Source: Prunus persica
Lineage: Eukaryota > Streptophyta > Magnoliopsida > Rosales > Rosaceae
Direction: 5' to 3'
DNA: 64,000 nucleotides
Assembly: GCF_000346465.2 (NCBI RefSeq)
Contig: NC_034013.1
Coordinates: 14,452,486 to 14,516,485, forward strand
Part shown: positions 19,595 through 30,951 of the stretch, piece by piece
Numbering within the stretch: position 1 is the first letter of the stretch
How the letters are laid out: every line of letters begins with the position of its first letter
Translations under genes and position numbers: made by a program
Notes under the pieces: model-generated
The model's input: only the letters and a program-made list of their open reading frames with translations
Database searches by the model: none
What the model was told of the DNA's origin: nothing

Positions 19595-20654
19595 GAGCAA
19601 CTCCACTCATTTGCCCTTAGCCATGGCAAGGGGGGGAGCTAGGGCAGCCACTATTCACGTGAATAGTAGTTGCCCTTGCAAATAGTATTTTGTGTTTCCA
19701 CCCATTGCCATGGCTAAGGGCAATTACTATTTATTTTTTCACAACTTTTTTTTACTTAAATTATTAATTTGGATAATATTTTCGGATAAGATTTTTGGTT
19801 CCTACGTGTCAATACTATTCATATCGGATAAGATTTTATTTTATTAGTTGTATTGGTTGGTATTTATAGAAAAAAAAAGTATGAGGATTTGGTGTTAAAA
19901 ATGAAGAGTATTGGTTGGTATTTATAGACACGGGCGGACCCATAATTTTTTTAGCGGATGTGCAATATTGGCTAAGTATGAAAAATGGTTTTTCGGAATA
20001 ATCATTTTCTCAAGATAATTTTTGGCTGCTTTTATTCCTTACACATCAAATAAGAAAACTTGATTTTATGAGATTTTAATATGAAGTATATATTGACTTA
20101 ATGAGCCATCATTTTTAGCCTAAATCGTATTTTGCACTAAAACCGATTTTTCATATTTTGATTTGGTGGGAATTTGATTTTCTAGTATTTTTATTTGAAT
20201 TCAAATGGGGGGTACTTCCTTATTTACATTGTAAACTTAAGTAAATGGAGTAATATAAAAATAAATGAAAGTAAAAGGACAAAGACATTTACTTAAATAT
20301 TGAAAATGGAAATAAGGTATAGAGAAAAGAAAAAAAATTCAGTAATTTTTTTGGTATTTTTTTAAAAGTTTTTACTCTTTTTTTTTCATTTTTTTATTGC
20401 AGAAAAATTGACTGCCGTTGGATTGAAGGAAAAAATCAGATCGGAAGCTAGTCGTTGGCGGCTAATATAGCGCGAGGCTGACGCCAGCGATGACATCACC
20501 AACCCTCGAGCTCGCGCTCGGGCCAAACTCCACCTCGAGCCAGCCCAGTTTGGTGGCCCCCACCTCTTGCCCGGGCTACCTTTTACTGCTAGAAACGCCT
20601 TTTTCTCCCAAACCTCCTCCAGTCCGAGTCCAGCCTTAGCTGCTGGACTTGCTC
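19595..20654. mobile_element. Non-autonomous PIF/Harbinger-type element
   Basis: Ends GAGCAACTCC.. and ..GGACTTGCTC are imperfect terminal inverted repeats flanked on both sides by TAA, the target site typical of PIF/Harbinger. The left part contains an inner hairpin (TTGCCCTTAGCCATGGCAAGG against CATTGCCATGGCTAAGGGCAA, pieces at 19610 and 19710) and a CACTATTCACGTGAATAGT palindrome. The right third (20440-20650) is GC-rich with an incidental 96-codon minus-strand frame that lacks family similarity. No transposase is present. Confidence 0.65.
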
Positions 20655-20657
20655 TAA

Positions 20658-21324
20658 GGGTTGGATAGAAAGTCAAACATAACTATTTGTCGGGAAAATG
20701 ATTGATTAGAAAGGGTTGAGTAGAAAGCCGAACATATTTACTTTAGGTTTTATCCCTCATTTGATTGATGATCTTTAGGATTCAATTTCATCATTTTTCA
20801 GCTCTATCAACTGCAGCCCATTATTAGGATCATGTTCATGCACCTGATTACCCTAACTAAAATTATGTTTCATTCAAATTACACCCATCCCATCCTTCTA
20901 TCTTTGTCAACAGAATGCAAGCAAGCCCTACAACGTTGTGTGTTTCTTCTTCTTTTTTCGGCTGATAGCTACTTTACCCATTTGACCAAATGGATTTGAT
21001 GATATAACAAAAACATCGTCTCCCTTCAAAAACTTGAAAAAGGTTCATGGACACTCATCCAAAATAGTGTTTTCCCATCCTAAAAAGCATGCATAGTATT
21101 TCAACCTAATTGAATAATCCAACGAATGATAAAACGAATTAAGTATCGGCCAATAAGAAATGCTCTAATGATTATGGCTCCATAACTAAATATGAAAATA
21201 TTCAAGTTAGGTATTGCACCTCCTCCATTGGCCCCATAAGCCACATGGTTTGTATGTGGAGAATCCCGGCAGGTTTTCAAAAACCTTAGTCTCCCTCAGA
21301 AAAGAAGCTAAAGAAAAGAAAAGA
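20658..21324. other. Intergenic, no gene recognised
   Basis: AT-rich unique-looking sequence without supported coding frames. Confidence 0.4.
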
Positions 21325-21600
21325 TAAGTGAGTGCTTCTGAAATGGCTAAAAGTATTTTTTGACAATCAAAAGCATTTCTTACATTGTTTAGTAGAAAAG
21401 TTTAGAAGTGCTTCTAGGTCGAAGCGCTTTCAAGAGAAGCACATGCTTTGTGCTTCTTCAGAAAACATTCCTAAGTGTTTTTCCATGAAACAATTGGATT
21501 TCTTATGAAAATTTCAACATCTTTATAATAAAAGTGCTTTTATTAGAAGCACTTATGAGCGAAAGTGTTTTATAAAGAAGCAGTTGCAAACGAGCTTATT
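21325..21600. repeat. AAGTGCTT-rich foldback repeat
   Basis: Motifs of the type AGAAGTGCTT and its complement AAGCACTT recur at 21331, 21397, 21420, 21440, 21531 and 21547, several as inverted pairs (AAGTGCTTTTATTAGAAGCACTT). This resembles a degraded hAT-type MITE common in eudicots. Its ends are not sharply defined. Confidence 0.45.
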
Positions 21601-22800
21601 AATTGAAAAGAAAAAAAGAATATGGAAATTTGTATGTATATATAACCAGAAACTGGAAATTAATTGGAGCCCTTATCCTAGGGAAGATTAATGGTTGGGA
21701 GTGATTGGGACTAACAACAAAATAGTCCAAGAAAACATTTCACTATCAAGGCCCCGCCAAGTTGGGGAGGCTATACATGTAGGTTTTCTTTACAGCATAC
21801 CTCCTTTTTATGGTAATTGCTTAAGTATTTCAAATATGTTTTTATTTAGTAAAAGTTTGACCATTAATTTCTTAATGATCTTATTTGCTTATCTATACAT
21901 GCATTATAGATATATGTATACATCTTATAGCCTAAGGATTAGCAAATTGGGTTGTGCTGGTCACAATCATGTTGTCAAGTCCATTTGTTACAAAAATCTG
22001 GATGGATCCATTGGCTGAAAGCAACCCCTGCAAACCTTGGACCAGCCTATTTCACTTAGAGCTGTATTTAGTCCATTGGGTGTTGACAAGTTTTTTGTTT
22101 TTCTGTTTTCCTTTTCTTTTTGTTCATATCAAATAAATAAAAAATTCAGCATGCAGAAGAAATTGATGAAATGTGTTCTATCTCACGCGACATGAATTTG
22201 AAAGAAGTAAGGCCATTCAACCACTTTCAGCAAAAAGGAGCAGCAAGTAAGGTATAGAGAATATAAAAAATACCCTAGTTTCATAGATCTTCTTCTTCTT
22301 CTTCTTCTTCTTCTTTTTTTTCTTCTTTTTTTCTGGTCAGCAACAAGTGAGTTGATAACAGTAACTCAACTGAAGCATCGGATTAACATGGAGAGGCAGC
22401 TTGATATGACTCTGATTGGATTGAGGGAGATGTGATATTCAACCAATATTTACAAATTGCAGTGCGAGTAAAAACCATTTTGTCGGGCTCCATTATTGTA
22501 CTGTTTGCTTTGTGATGCTCGATACATCGGATTTTCAAACAAAAACGCAAGTTACAGTAATGGACTATATATGCTCTTTTAAGCCAAAATTAATCTCCAA
22601 ATTAAGTATTAGCAGATGATATTTTGAAGATCAAGAGAGATTGATGAAGAATTTGTATTTAATACCTTGCTTTGGCTTCATTTAATTGCCCACATACACT
22701 ACATTTCGTTTTAGTTTATGAAATTCAATGTTGAGTGGGGATTAGGGATATTATAATTTTAGATTGAATGTACCTCCTTTTTATTTATACAAACGATGTT
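21601..22800. other. Intergenic, no gene recognised
   Basis: Contains a (TTC)n tract at about 22288-22316. The 107-codon plus frame at 21695 has no family similarity and ordinary AT-rich composition, so it is not called. Confidence 0.4.
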
Positions 22801-22819
22801 CTACTTTAATTTAATGTAA

Positions 22820-22905
22820 ATTACGGGAAGGGGGGGATTCAAACTTAGGTGCATGGTGGAGAGCACATCTGCTCTAGCTAACTTAGCTAATGTCTGCTAA
22901 TATAC
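22820..22905 (-). mobile_element. SINE-like tRNA-related repeat
   Basis: Read on the minus strand it has an A-box-like TTAGCTAAGTTAGCTAGAGC and a B-box-like AAGTTTGAATCCCC separated by about 30 bases. It differs from the 19428 family. The 3' tail is not clearly defined. Confidence 0.45.
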
Positions 22906-23219
22906 CTCCTTATTAGTTTGAGAAAACGCATGTTGCAATTAGAAGGTCTATTTTAGTGTATAATTAATCAATGTTTAATTTTGAATGTGTAGCTATTTAT
23001 GTAGATGTTACCTGAATATGCATGAGATAAAAAAGATGGGGGTGGAATGAAAAAAGGGAGACCTGGTCACCCCCTTGATATTATTGTTAGATGCAGAGTC
23101 ATAGTCATTCTTTTTTAGTGTACCTCTCCCATTTATTACTTTGTCTTTTGCCTTCATTCTTTCTCCCATCCACTAAATACTCTACTCTTTGCCTCTTACT
23201 CTCTACCATAACCTTTTGT

Positions 23220-24168
23220 CACAGAACTTTCAGCTGCTATATAGCTACTTCTCTCTTCTCTCTCCCCCTCCTCCCTCCAATTAGGGTTTCCACTTTGAGA
23301 GAGATTATCATATCTCCCTTCCAGAGACAAATCTGTGTTACTCCTTCAATTGGCTAAGGCTAGCTAACTGGCTAAGAGGCTAGCTACTAGATATAATATC
23401 TACATATATCTTGGAAGGAACAAAGAACAGCTACAGTCTACAGCTCTTAATTTCTCGCAAGAGCTCCTCCACAAGGGAAAAAGGTAAAATTCCCTTTTTT
23501 CATAGCTTTCATCAGAGAGACATAGATCCCAGGTAAACATGTGATGTAGCTTGTCCTTTCTATGTTAATTATTCCTTAATTCCATTCTCTCTGCTGCTTT
23601 CTTTTTTCTTTTGAGGGGGGGCACAAGGCTGAAAAAGATATATAACAAGATCCTTGAGCTTTGCTTAACTTAGACTTTAATTTCCATGTTCTTGGACCTT
23701 TATATATCAACAAAAGATGTGTAAACACACCTATAATGGGTGAGTTGCACTAGCTAGTCAGATCCAAGTTAAACTGACTAATTTGAGAAGGATGTATATA
23801 TGATGCCTATGATGACCTTTTTATACATAAAATTGCTATAATTTTGCTCATGCATCAATTCTTCAAAGTGGCTGGGGATGGTGTGGGAGGAGAGAGAGAG
23901 AGAGAGAGTGTGGAAAAATTATATAATTAGAAAAGACAAAATTGGAAACCAAAATTAAGGAAACATGCAGATGGCCCTGCAGGGGAGAGCGATCGAGGCA
24001 TAGCAGCTGTGATGAGAGCATCGCATGTGAGAATTCATTAAAAAAAAAAATTTATATAAAAAGATGGAAAAAGACAAGATGATGAGAGCCAGAAAACAAT
24101 CAAGCGAAGAATTTTAGATTCAAGAGCTAGCATGATATGCATGAGTTAATTATGAGTTTTATACATAC

Positions 24169-24235
<67 letters not shown>

Positions 24236-24514
24236 GTGACGAGGTTGGTGGTAATTTTTTTCCAAATTAGTGTCTGATTAAACTCCAGTAGCTAAGTATA
24301 TGTGTGTGTGTGGTTCTGATCTTCCTGCACTAATCAAAATTATCTTGATGCCTCCAACAATACACACACACACAAAAAAAAGAGTTGCAAATATGTTGTA
24401 TACTATTTTTTATAATACACACAAATAAAGGATTGACTTACAAAAAATGTTTGATGTGGTGCTAGTGTGTTAATTTGTTCAGAGATTAGCTTTGGTGTGC
24501 AGTGAAAAATCAAA
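23220..24514 (+). promoter_or_regulatory. LOB 5' leader with probable intron
   Basis: A pyrimidine-rich leader (CTCTCTTCTCTCTCCCCCTCC near 23251, in part) is followed by a good donor AAAAAG/GTAAAATT at 23484 and an acceptor GGTGTGCAG at 24502, 13 bases before the start codon. Intron-containing leaders are known for LOB genes. The intron carries (GA)n at 23890 and a (GT)n(GA)n tract at 24175-24232. Confidence 0.5.
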
Positions 24515-25093
24515 ATGGCATCCTCCAGCTCCTCCTATAACTCTCCCTGCGCTGCCTGCAAGTTTTTGAGGAGAAAATGCATGCCGGGCTGCATTTTCGC
24601 ACCTTACTTCCCACCGGAGGAGCCCCAGAAATTCGCCAATGTTCACAAGATCTTTGGGGCCAGCAATGTGACCAAGCTTCTCAACGAGCTCCTGCCTCAT
24701 CAGCGCGAGGACGCCGTGAACTCCCTGGCCTATGAGGCGGAGGCACGAGTCAGGGACCCGGTGTATGGGTGTGTTGGAGCCATTTCTTTCCTCCAAAGGC
24801 AGGTCCAGAGGCTCCAGAAGGAGCTTGACTCTGCCAATGCTGACCTCATCCGCTATGCCTGCAACGAAATCACAACAGCAACGGTGTTGCCAACAGGGCT
24901 AAATTCGGTGATTCAGCCGAATATGGCTCCTCGGAGAAGGTCGGTTGATCATCATCCTCATCACCAGTTTTACCAACAAATAAACAATACTAGTACTACT
25001 GGAGGAGCTTTCTCAGCTCCCTATCTTCCATGGAATGATATTCATAACCGGTCTGGGGACATTAACGAAGGAGGAGGAGATGGCAGAATGTGA
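24515..25093 (+). CDS. LOB: LOB-domain transcription factor, LOB orthologue
   Basis: 192 aa, single coding exon. The class I LOB domain spans residues 9-112: the CPACKFLRRKC-type zinc-binding block reads CAACKFLRRKCMPGC (CX2CX6CX3C), then the GAS block (FGASNVTKLLNELLP) and the leucine-zipper-like coiled coil YGCVGAISFLQRQVQRLQKELDSANADL. It is close to identical to Arabidopsis LATERAL ORGAN BOUNDARIES over the domain, and the tail keeps YLPWND near the end like the FLPWNN of LOB. LOB acts in the nucleus at organ boundaries, where it limits brassinosteroid response. The tail is His/Gln-rich and diverged. LBD25 is the main alternative. Confidence 0.92.
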   Translation: MASSSSSYNSPCAACKFLRRKCMPGCIFAPYFPPEEPQKFANVHKIFGASNVTKLLNELLPHQREDAVNSLAYEAEARVRDPVYGCVGAISFLQRQVQRLQKELDSANADLIRYACNEITTATVLPTGLNSVIQPNMAPRRRSVDHHPHHQFYQQINNTSTTGGAFSAPYLPWNDIHNRSGDINEGGGDGRM

Positions 25094-28000
25094 AGTGAGA
25101 TTTGAGACCCTAGCTACCTCATCACAATAATTGACAAAGGTAAATAAAACCCAATTTAGCTAGGGTTTGGTTTCTGATAGCACTCTATTGGTGGTGCCAG
25201 GCAGGTCATGTGGTGTTCTATATATATATATATATATATATATATGCTTATTAAGTTGTAGAAGTACTCAGTCAGCAGGGTCTCTAGCCTCACGTGTAGT
25301 AGTTACACTACTCTTCTATATATAATTTCGTGCGAGCTATATTTATATATAGCCAGATGGCTTTAGTAATCCCATTGTTTCCAAGTATATAATTTGGTGG
25401 GTTCAGTGCTAGCTATATGTATGTATATACCTAAATTATGTAAACCTAAATAAGCAGAGAAACTTGTTGTAAGGGGATAATACTATTTTATTATTTTCGG
25501 CCAATAACGTTATACCATGTGGAAAAGTTATCACTTGTATCGTAGCGTTATTGGTCGAGGATTACAAAACAGTGTTATTCTTGTTTCACGCAAGTGTTTC
25601 TCCTGAATAAGACTTACCCTCAGATCGATGGAGTAGATCTCTTAATATTGTGTCATAATGCAACTGTACATATGGAGTATATATGAAGGCATGCGCATGC
25701 GCCATGCGGGGGTTGACATTCTTTATCTGTATCTTAATTATATAAAAACATACAATATTACTTGATCATAAACACTAAAGAGGATTCTTTTTTCTTTGTG
25801 GTGTGGCTAAGTATATATAGGGGCTTAGTCCTCTTTTCACCCTATATATTCTCACCCTTTGCTTCTGCTGCTTTAATTGCATGTTGTGATGAGGACCACT
25901 TTACATATTTATATTCAATTTAAATAATTCTAGTAGCTCATTGATAGCCGCTGGTTTGCAATATAAATTAATAAAAATAAGTTAACCTATCAAGCTAATC
26001 ATGGTCCTATTGGTCTTTTGATCACAAGTTTCATGAATGGTATCGATGGTGAAGCCTCTCTTAAACATCAGTTAGCTTTTTTACTTTATATTGGAAAAAC
26101 AAAAAATTAATAACCCATTCAAATAAATATAATAAAAGATAGCAGAAGGAGAAACAGTGTGTGTTTCAACCTTTTGTGCGTGCATATATTCTAACATGTT
26201 TGAATTCTAGTGTTTATCATGTACTTGATTGGGTGAATCTGTTTCTCCTAATATATATTATTTCATATATATATATATATATATGTATGTTTGTGGGAGT
26301 ATAGTTGCAGAGATATCTGAAACAGTACAATCTACAGTCCATTCCTCATTGGATCCGATACATAAAGCACTGTAGTTGTTCCATCTCCAACTACAGCCAA
26401 GTATTTGTACTGTACCCAAAACTTACCGGACAACACAGTGAAACCTGGATATAAATACATAACTTTTTTATGATGCTCAGGTCAGGTTACGCTATAAAAA
26501 TGTGTAATTAGGGTTAATTCCAAACAAGTAATGAAACCCAGCAAAGCAATTAGGGTTAGGGTTTCATTAATATATATATGCTTCCAAGGTCAGAGGGGGT
26601 GACTTGAACTTGTGCAGATTAAGCGTTTGAGATTAGACAACACATTGTGTGAGATTGTGTCTGAGGGAGAGAGGTGACTTTGATTTGAATTTCCTTATAT
26701 TCTTCGACTTCCCTGTCTAATTCTACTCATTCCATTGATATGTTTTTTTCCTTCTTTTTCGTAATCTGTAGCGGCACCAAACTTTCATCATTCAAAAACA
26801 CGCACACCATGTTTCCTGTTTCTCTCTTCACTTTTGTCAGTCCTCTCTCTCTCTCTCTCTCTCACTCACACAGAAAGATATTACACTCATACAAATCAAG
26901 AAAAGTTAAACCTGTCTTCTATTTCTCTCTCATACACACAATTCACACACACACACACACACACGTATGTACAGAGTCTGAAAGAATCGTATCTGGATCT
27001 GGGTCAGGCAGTGGTTCTAGTGAGAGTCAAGTCCATTGTCCTCCAATTATTACTATACTTGCCTCCTCTCCTGTCCTCTCCTCTCCTCTCAGCCAAACCC
27101 TCCTCGAGATTGCAAAAATCCCAAAAGCCTCACCTTTTTCTTCCTTGGAAAGATGGGGGAAGCCAAATCCAATCTTCTCATCTCAATTCCACATCATATC
27201 TTAGTCTTCCCCACTCCACCCAACAACAACAAAAACTTATATTTTCAACTTTACTTGGTGCAGATACCAAATCAGTTAAATCTACATTACAAGAAATGTT
27301 AATATGTGACTGTAAGGTACACGGCACTACATGAGTATTATCAATCCACTTATATTATAACGTTTATAACACACTATCATGATATTACAATATCTCTTAA
27401 ATCAAATACATACTAGGTTCTAGCAATTGATATATTCAATGTCAATCAATCTTTATCCTTTTAAATACTCTTCCAATGTTAAATATATATATATATATAT
27501 TTAACATTGGAAAAGTATGATACTGTGTCAACTGTGGGTTGAGGGGGCCCTCTGCTGTGGTGGGGAACAAGTATGGCTTTCTGCAGTTGTTGTTTTTCTT
27601 GTTTATTTTTGTTTTGGTTTGCAATAATTATTCATTCAGAATCCATCAACCCATCAATCTTCTTCTTTGCAAAGACGTGGAAAAGAAGCAATTGGAGCTG
27701 GTGAAATATGGCAGGAGAGGTTCCTATCTTTCAAAGGACAAGAAAGACAACATGACGTGGGGCTCCTATTTTCTGCCCCCACCTCAAAGTCTTTATGTTC
27801 CCACCTTAAATTCATTCATGGGGCTTACCAAAGTACAGTGCTATATATATATACAAACAACATAGGTGCAGATATATATATCTCTTTTAGCAAGTTGCAA
27901 GTTTTTTTACCCAAGGTCGTCTTTCTTGAATGATAATATCTATTTCTAGGGTTCCAAAACAAAATGTTATTACCTTTTGATCAATATATATGAACTATTA

Positions 28001-28226
28001 ATTCTTGTTATTAAACATTTGATTTGCATAGAATTAATTGAACTTGTACATTCTGTACCAAAAGTATTGGACCTCTACAGAAAAATGGAAAGTTTTCATT
28101 CTTCTATCTTTTATTTCTCGACACAATGTCGAACCGTCATTTACAGGAAGGAAGTAAGCAGTATAAATTACCAACCAAAAGCAACTCCAGCTACAACTTG
28201 TGCAACGTACCCTATTGCAGATGTTA
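25094..28226. other. Gene-poor AT-rich region
   Basis: It holds (TA)n tracts at 25221-25244 and 26265-26284, (CT)n/(CA)n tracts at 26840-26965 and a long palindrome at 27471-27512. Frames of 88-166 codons around 26740-27330 overlap microsatellites and have low-complexity translations, so they are not called. The 26640-27310 stretch is pyrimidine-rich like a transcript leader, but I cannot identify a product. Confidence 0.45.
27471..27512. repeat. 42-bp perfect palindrome
   Basis: TTCCAATGTTAAATATATAT is followed directly by its reverse complement, so the stem has no loop. Weaker pairing extends about 15 bases outwards (TACTC against AAGTA). Confidence 0.85.
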
Positions 28227-28236
28227 TAAAAACTTG

Positions 28237-28419
28237 CAGTCCTGATCTCTTGGACTACAGGGGTCCAAGAGATTCGTGGTCACTTACCGTTGGATGTAAA
28301 TTCAACGGTTCACTCACTCTTGCACTCCTTTTAAGAAACTTTTTTGAACCATTAGATTAATATCCAACGGTTGGTGACTATAATCTATTGGACTCCTGTG
28401 GTCCAAGAGATCGGGACTG
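28237..28419. mobile_element. Mutator-type MITE with 10-bp target duplication
   Basis: A 183-bp foldback element: CAGTCCTGATCTCTTGGAC.. at the left pairs with ..GTCCAAGAGATCGGGACTG at the right, and the homology runs about 80 bases into each arm. It is flanked by perfect direct repeats TAAAAACTTG at 28227-28236 and 28420-28429. A 9-10 bp AT-rich duplication and long terminal repeats fit the Mutator superfamily. No coding capacity. Confidence 0.85.
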
Positions 28420-28429
28420 TAAAAACTTG

Positions 28430-30039
28430 ATGTTGAATGGTTTTGGACATTTAAAAAGAGTGGCCCATGGAGTTAATAAACACTCAATCATCTGGGCTAG
28501 AACAGTGTACCTGGCGGTCTATGAAAATGGTGGAAGCTGAAAACAAATCTCTCCTTGTTTCCCAATGCCACTGTATTCGCATTCCTTCCCTTTCGTCCCC
28601 TTTTCAGTAAAGCATTCGACCCCAAACAATAAATTAACTTGTATGGTCTTACCTAATTATGCAAACTTTTATGAGCAACATTCAAACTTGGTTGAATCGC
28701 TTTCTCTAAATTCTCCACTAATGCAATTATTGAATGCTTCTGTCAGAACCATATCCAATTTTGCTTTTGAAGATAACGCAACATATCTAAAAGGGCCTGC
28801 ATCAAATGGTTTCAAATTACAAAAAAGAAACCCAAAAATAAAAATTAGAGAAAGAGAAAACGTCAGATCCAAAGAACATGGAATATATATCACTAATTGA
28901 TTGGCAATGATAATGCATCCTGCAGATTTAGCGCCGCTAGTGCATCATGACCTGAATCTAACGAAACACTAATTTTAAGATTGGCTACGTATAATTAGTA
29001 GTATCAAAGTAAGTAGATGTCCGGACGTTCTTATCATGCGGACGTCATATATTTTATACTATCCCTCTATACTTTCTTCTCTATTTATAATAGCATCCGA
29101 TATCCGAATGAGCGAATATATACATGTCATCACTTGACGCCACATGCACGAGTTCTAGAAAAGGTGTGGTATGTGGCTAACAACCACTGAATAACGTAAA
29201 TGTATATAAATTAGATCGACATCTTTATATTATTCCCTACAATGCTTGGCCTTGATATATTTATATTATATGATGAAAAGTGGTTCTTGTTTCAGATTAG
29301 CAATGATGGTAGCCATGATGGTGGCCATTACAGCGAGTATAAACAAACAAAAGATTATGGGTTAAAGAATTACATTCTGCCTTTAGGCAATCATTTGTCA
29401 AGTCAAATTGTATATCTTATACCAAGATATATATTACACAAGAATCCTGGCCGATATAAACTTTGAGAAGAATAAGTATATTTCGTTTTTCCAAAGTATA
29501 ACATATTGTGTAGTGGTGACCCCCTTTCAAATATTATTATTTGAGGGGGAATTAGGAATACAATCTCTAAACCATATGTGTGCACAAAGTGTTGCTTTCG
29601 AATATAAATGGCCCAAATTTTGACTTGAGGGAAATGGGATGAGCCTATCAAGTTGCACGGTTCTGACAATATTCAATGCAGAGAGAATTTATAGCTTCAA
29701 ATTTCAATGGGTTTAAGCATGACGACAAATATACTGTTCAACTTTCACTCTAGTGGTTCGTGTTGTGTTGGTTAGTATTTACTCAGTTAGGATTTAGATT
29801 CCTTATTATGTTAGGATTTTGATTACTTATTTATTTATTTAATTCTATTATAATTGAGATTTATTTCATATTATAATTTGTCGCCAACAGTTCGTTCCTT
29901 CAAGCAAAGATTTTGTGTAGATTTTCAAGAATCTGAAGATACCTCTTTGCTGCAAGTTTTCCAAATGTAGTTCACACAAATATTCTTACCAACACCTACT
30001 CAGGTATACATTGATTTGAAGTAATAAGGAGTGGCTGTT
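28430..30039. other. Intergenic, no gene recognised
   Basis: AT-rich sequence. Frames of 70-111 codons have no family similarity and are not called. Confidence 0.4.
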
Positions 30040-30165
30040 TTTTAGTACAAACGATTGAGGTAGAGGGACTTACAGAAAAATTCATCAGGTGTCTTGAGGT
30101 TTCGAACATCTACTCACTTAAGTGAAAATAAAAGAGCTCAACCAATTGAACTAAACCCGACTGAC
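30040..30165 (-). mobile_element. tRNA-derived SINE, second copy
   Basis: Read on the minus strand: GTTTAGTTCAATTGGTTGAGC (A-box, in part), CACTTAAGTGAGTAGATGTTCGAAAC (B-box, in part), GACACCTGATGAAT and CAATCGTTTGT followed by an A-rich end. The block order is the same as in the copy at 19428. The two differ by many substitutions, so both are old. Confidence 0.7.
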
Positions 30166-30777
30166 AAAATGAGTGATCGTTTGGAGAACATAATAGTTCA
30201 TTTTATCATCATCAAAACGAAAGCTTGCATGAAAGGAAAATCAAAACATAGGCTCAATCCATATATGTTTGGGTTTCAGCTGAAGTTGGGCTTGAATATT
30301 GCCAAACATAGGCTCAATCCATTACTATAATGGGCTGGCTAAGCTTTAGGAAGGAAGCGATCCAAATAATACTTAGGTGAGCCTTCTGGGTCTGGTTATA
30401 ATATGATGAACACAAATAACTCTTCCATAACAATGGTTCGATCGAGTTTGCAAACGGGATGAAGCCTTCATACCATTCGTTTTATGAAATTGTTTACTGA
30501 ATAAATTAATAAAACTGTTATATAATATGACAACGTTGTACCTTGGTTACTAGGCTTCACCATTGTTTTCTTTTTTTGGTTTATGATCATACTGGATATT
30601 CATTGTAATATTTTCACACCGATTGAGCAGAAAAACAAAAAACGAACACGCACACTGCCATTTGTATTTGCACCAAACAACAACCCCCATCCATCTCTAG
30701 TTCACAAATCCAAAATAAGACACACAACCCAACAAAAAATTGTTGATAACACTTGAACACTCACGCAAACCCTCCCT

Positions 30778-30840
30778 CTCCATGCATCCAACAAGTGTCC
30801 CCGTCCCTCCACGTGTCCCCTCCACCCTCTCCTTTAAACC
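30778..30840 (+). promoter_or_regulatory. Oleosin seed-type promoter motifs
   Basis: CATGCA (RY element, the binding site of B3 factors ABI3/FUS3/LEC2) at 30781-30786 and a CACGTG G-box/ABRE core at 30810-30815 lie about 140 bp upstream of the oleosin start. A CTTTAAACC at about 30832 may serve as the TATA region. The RY plus ABRE pairing is typical of seed-maturation genes. The motifs are seen; their use is inferred. Confidence 0.6.
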
Positions 30841-30951
30841 CTCACCCCCTCCTCTTCCCCTCACTCTCTCTCTCTCTCTCACACACATTCTCAACGTCAC
30901 CGATCAAACCAACCCAAGCAAAACCCAGAAACCCTATTAACCTCTTCATCA

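Noticed and set aside
20386..20676. 96-codon minus-strand frame, Ala/Arg/Ser-rich
   Set aside because: Runs across the end of the Harbinger-type element and has no known domain; GC-rich sequence gives long frames by chance.
26740..27334. 154- and 166-codon frames
   Set aside because: Translations are Ser/Leu/His/Thr low complexity from (CT)n and (CA)n tracts and overlap each other in different frames.
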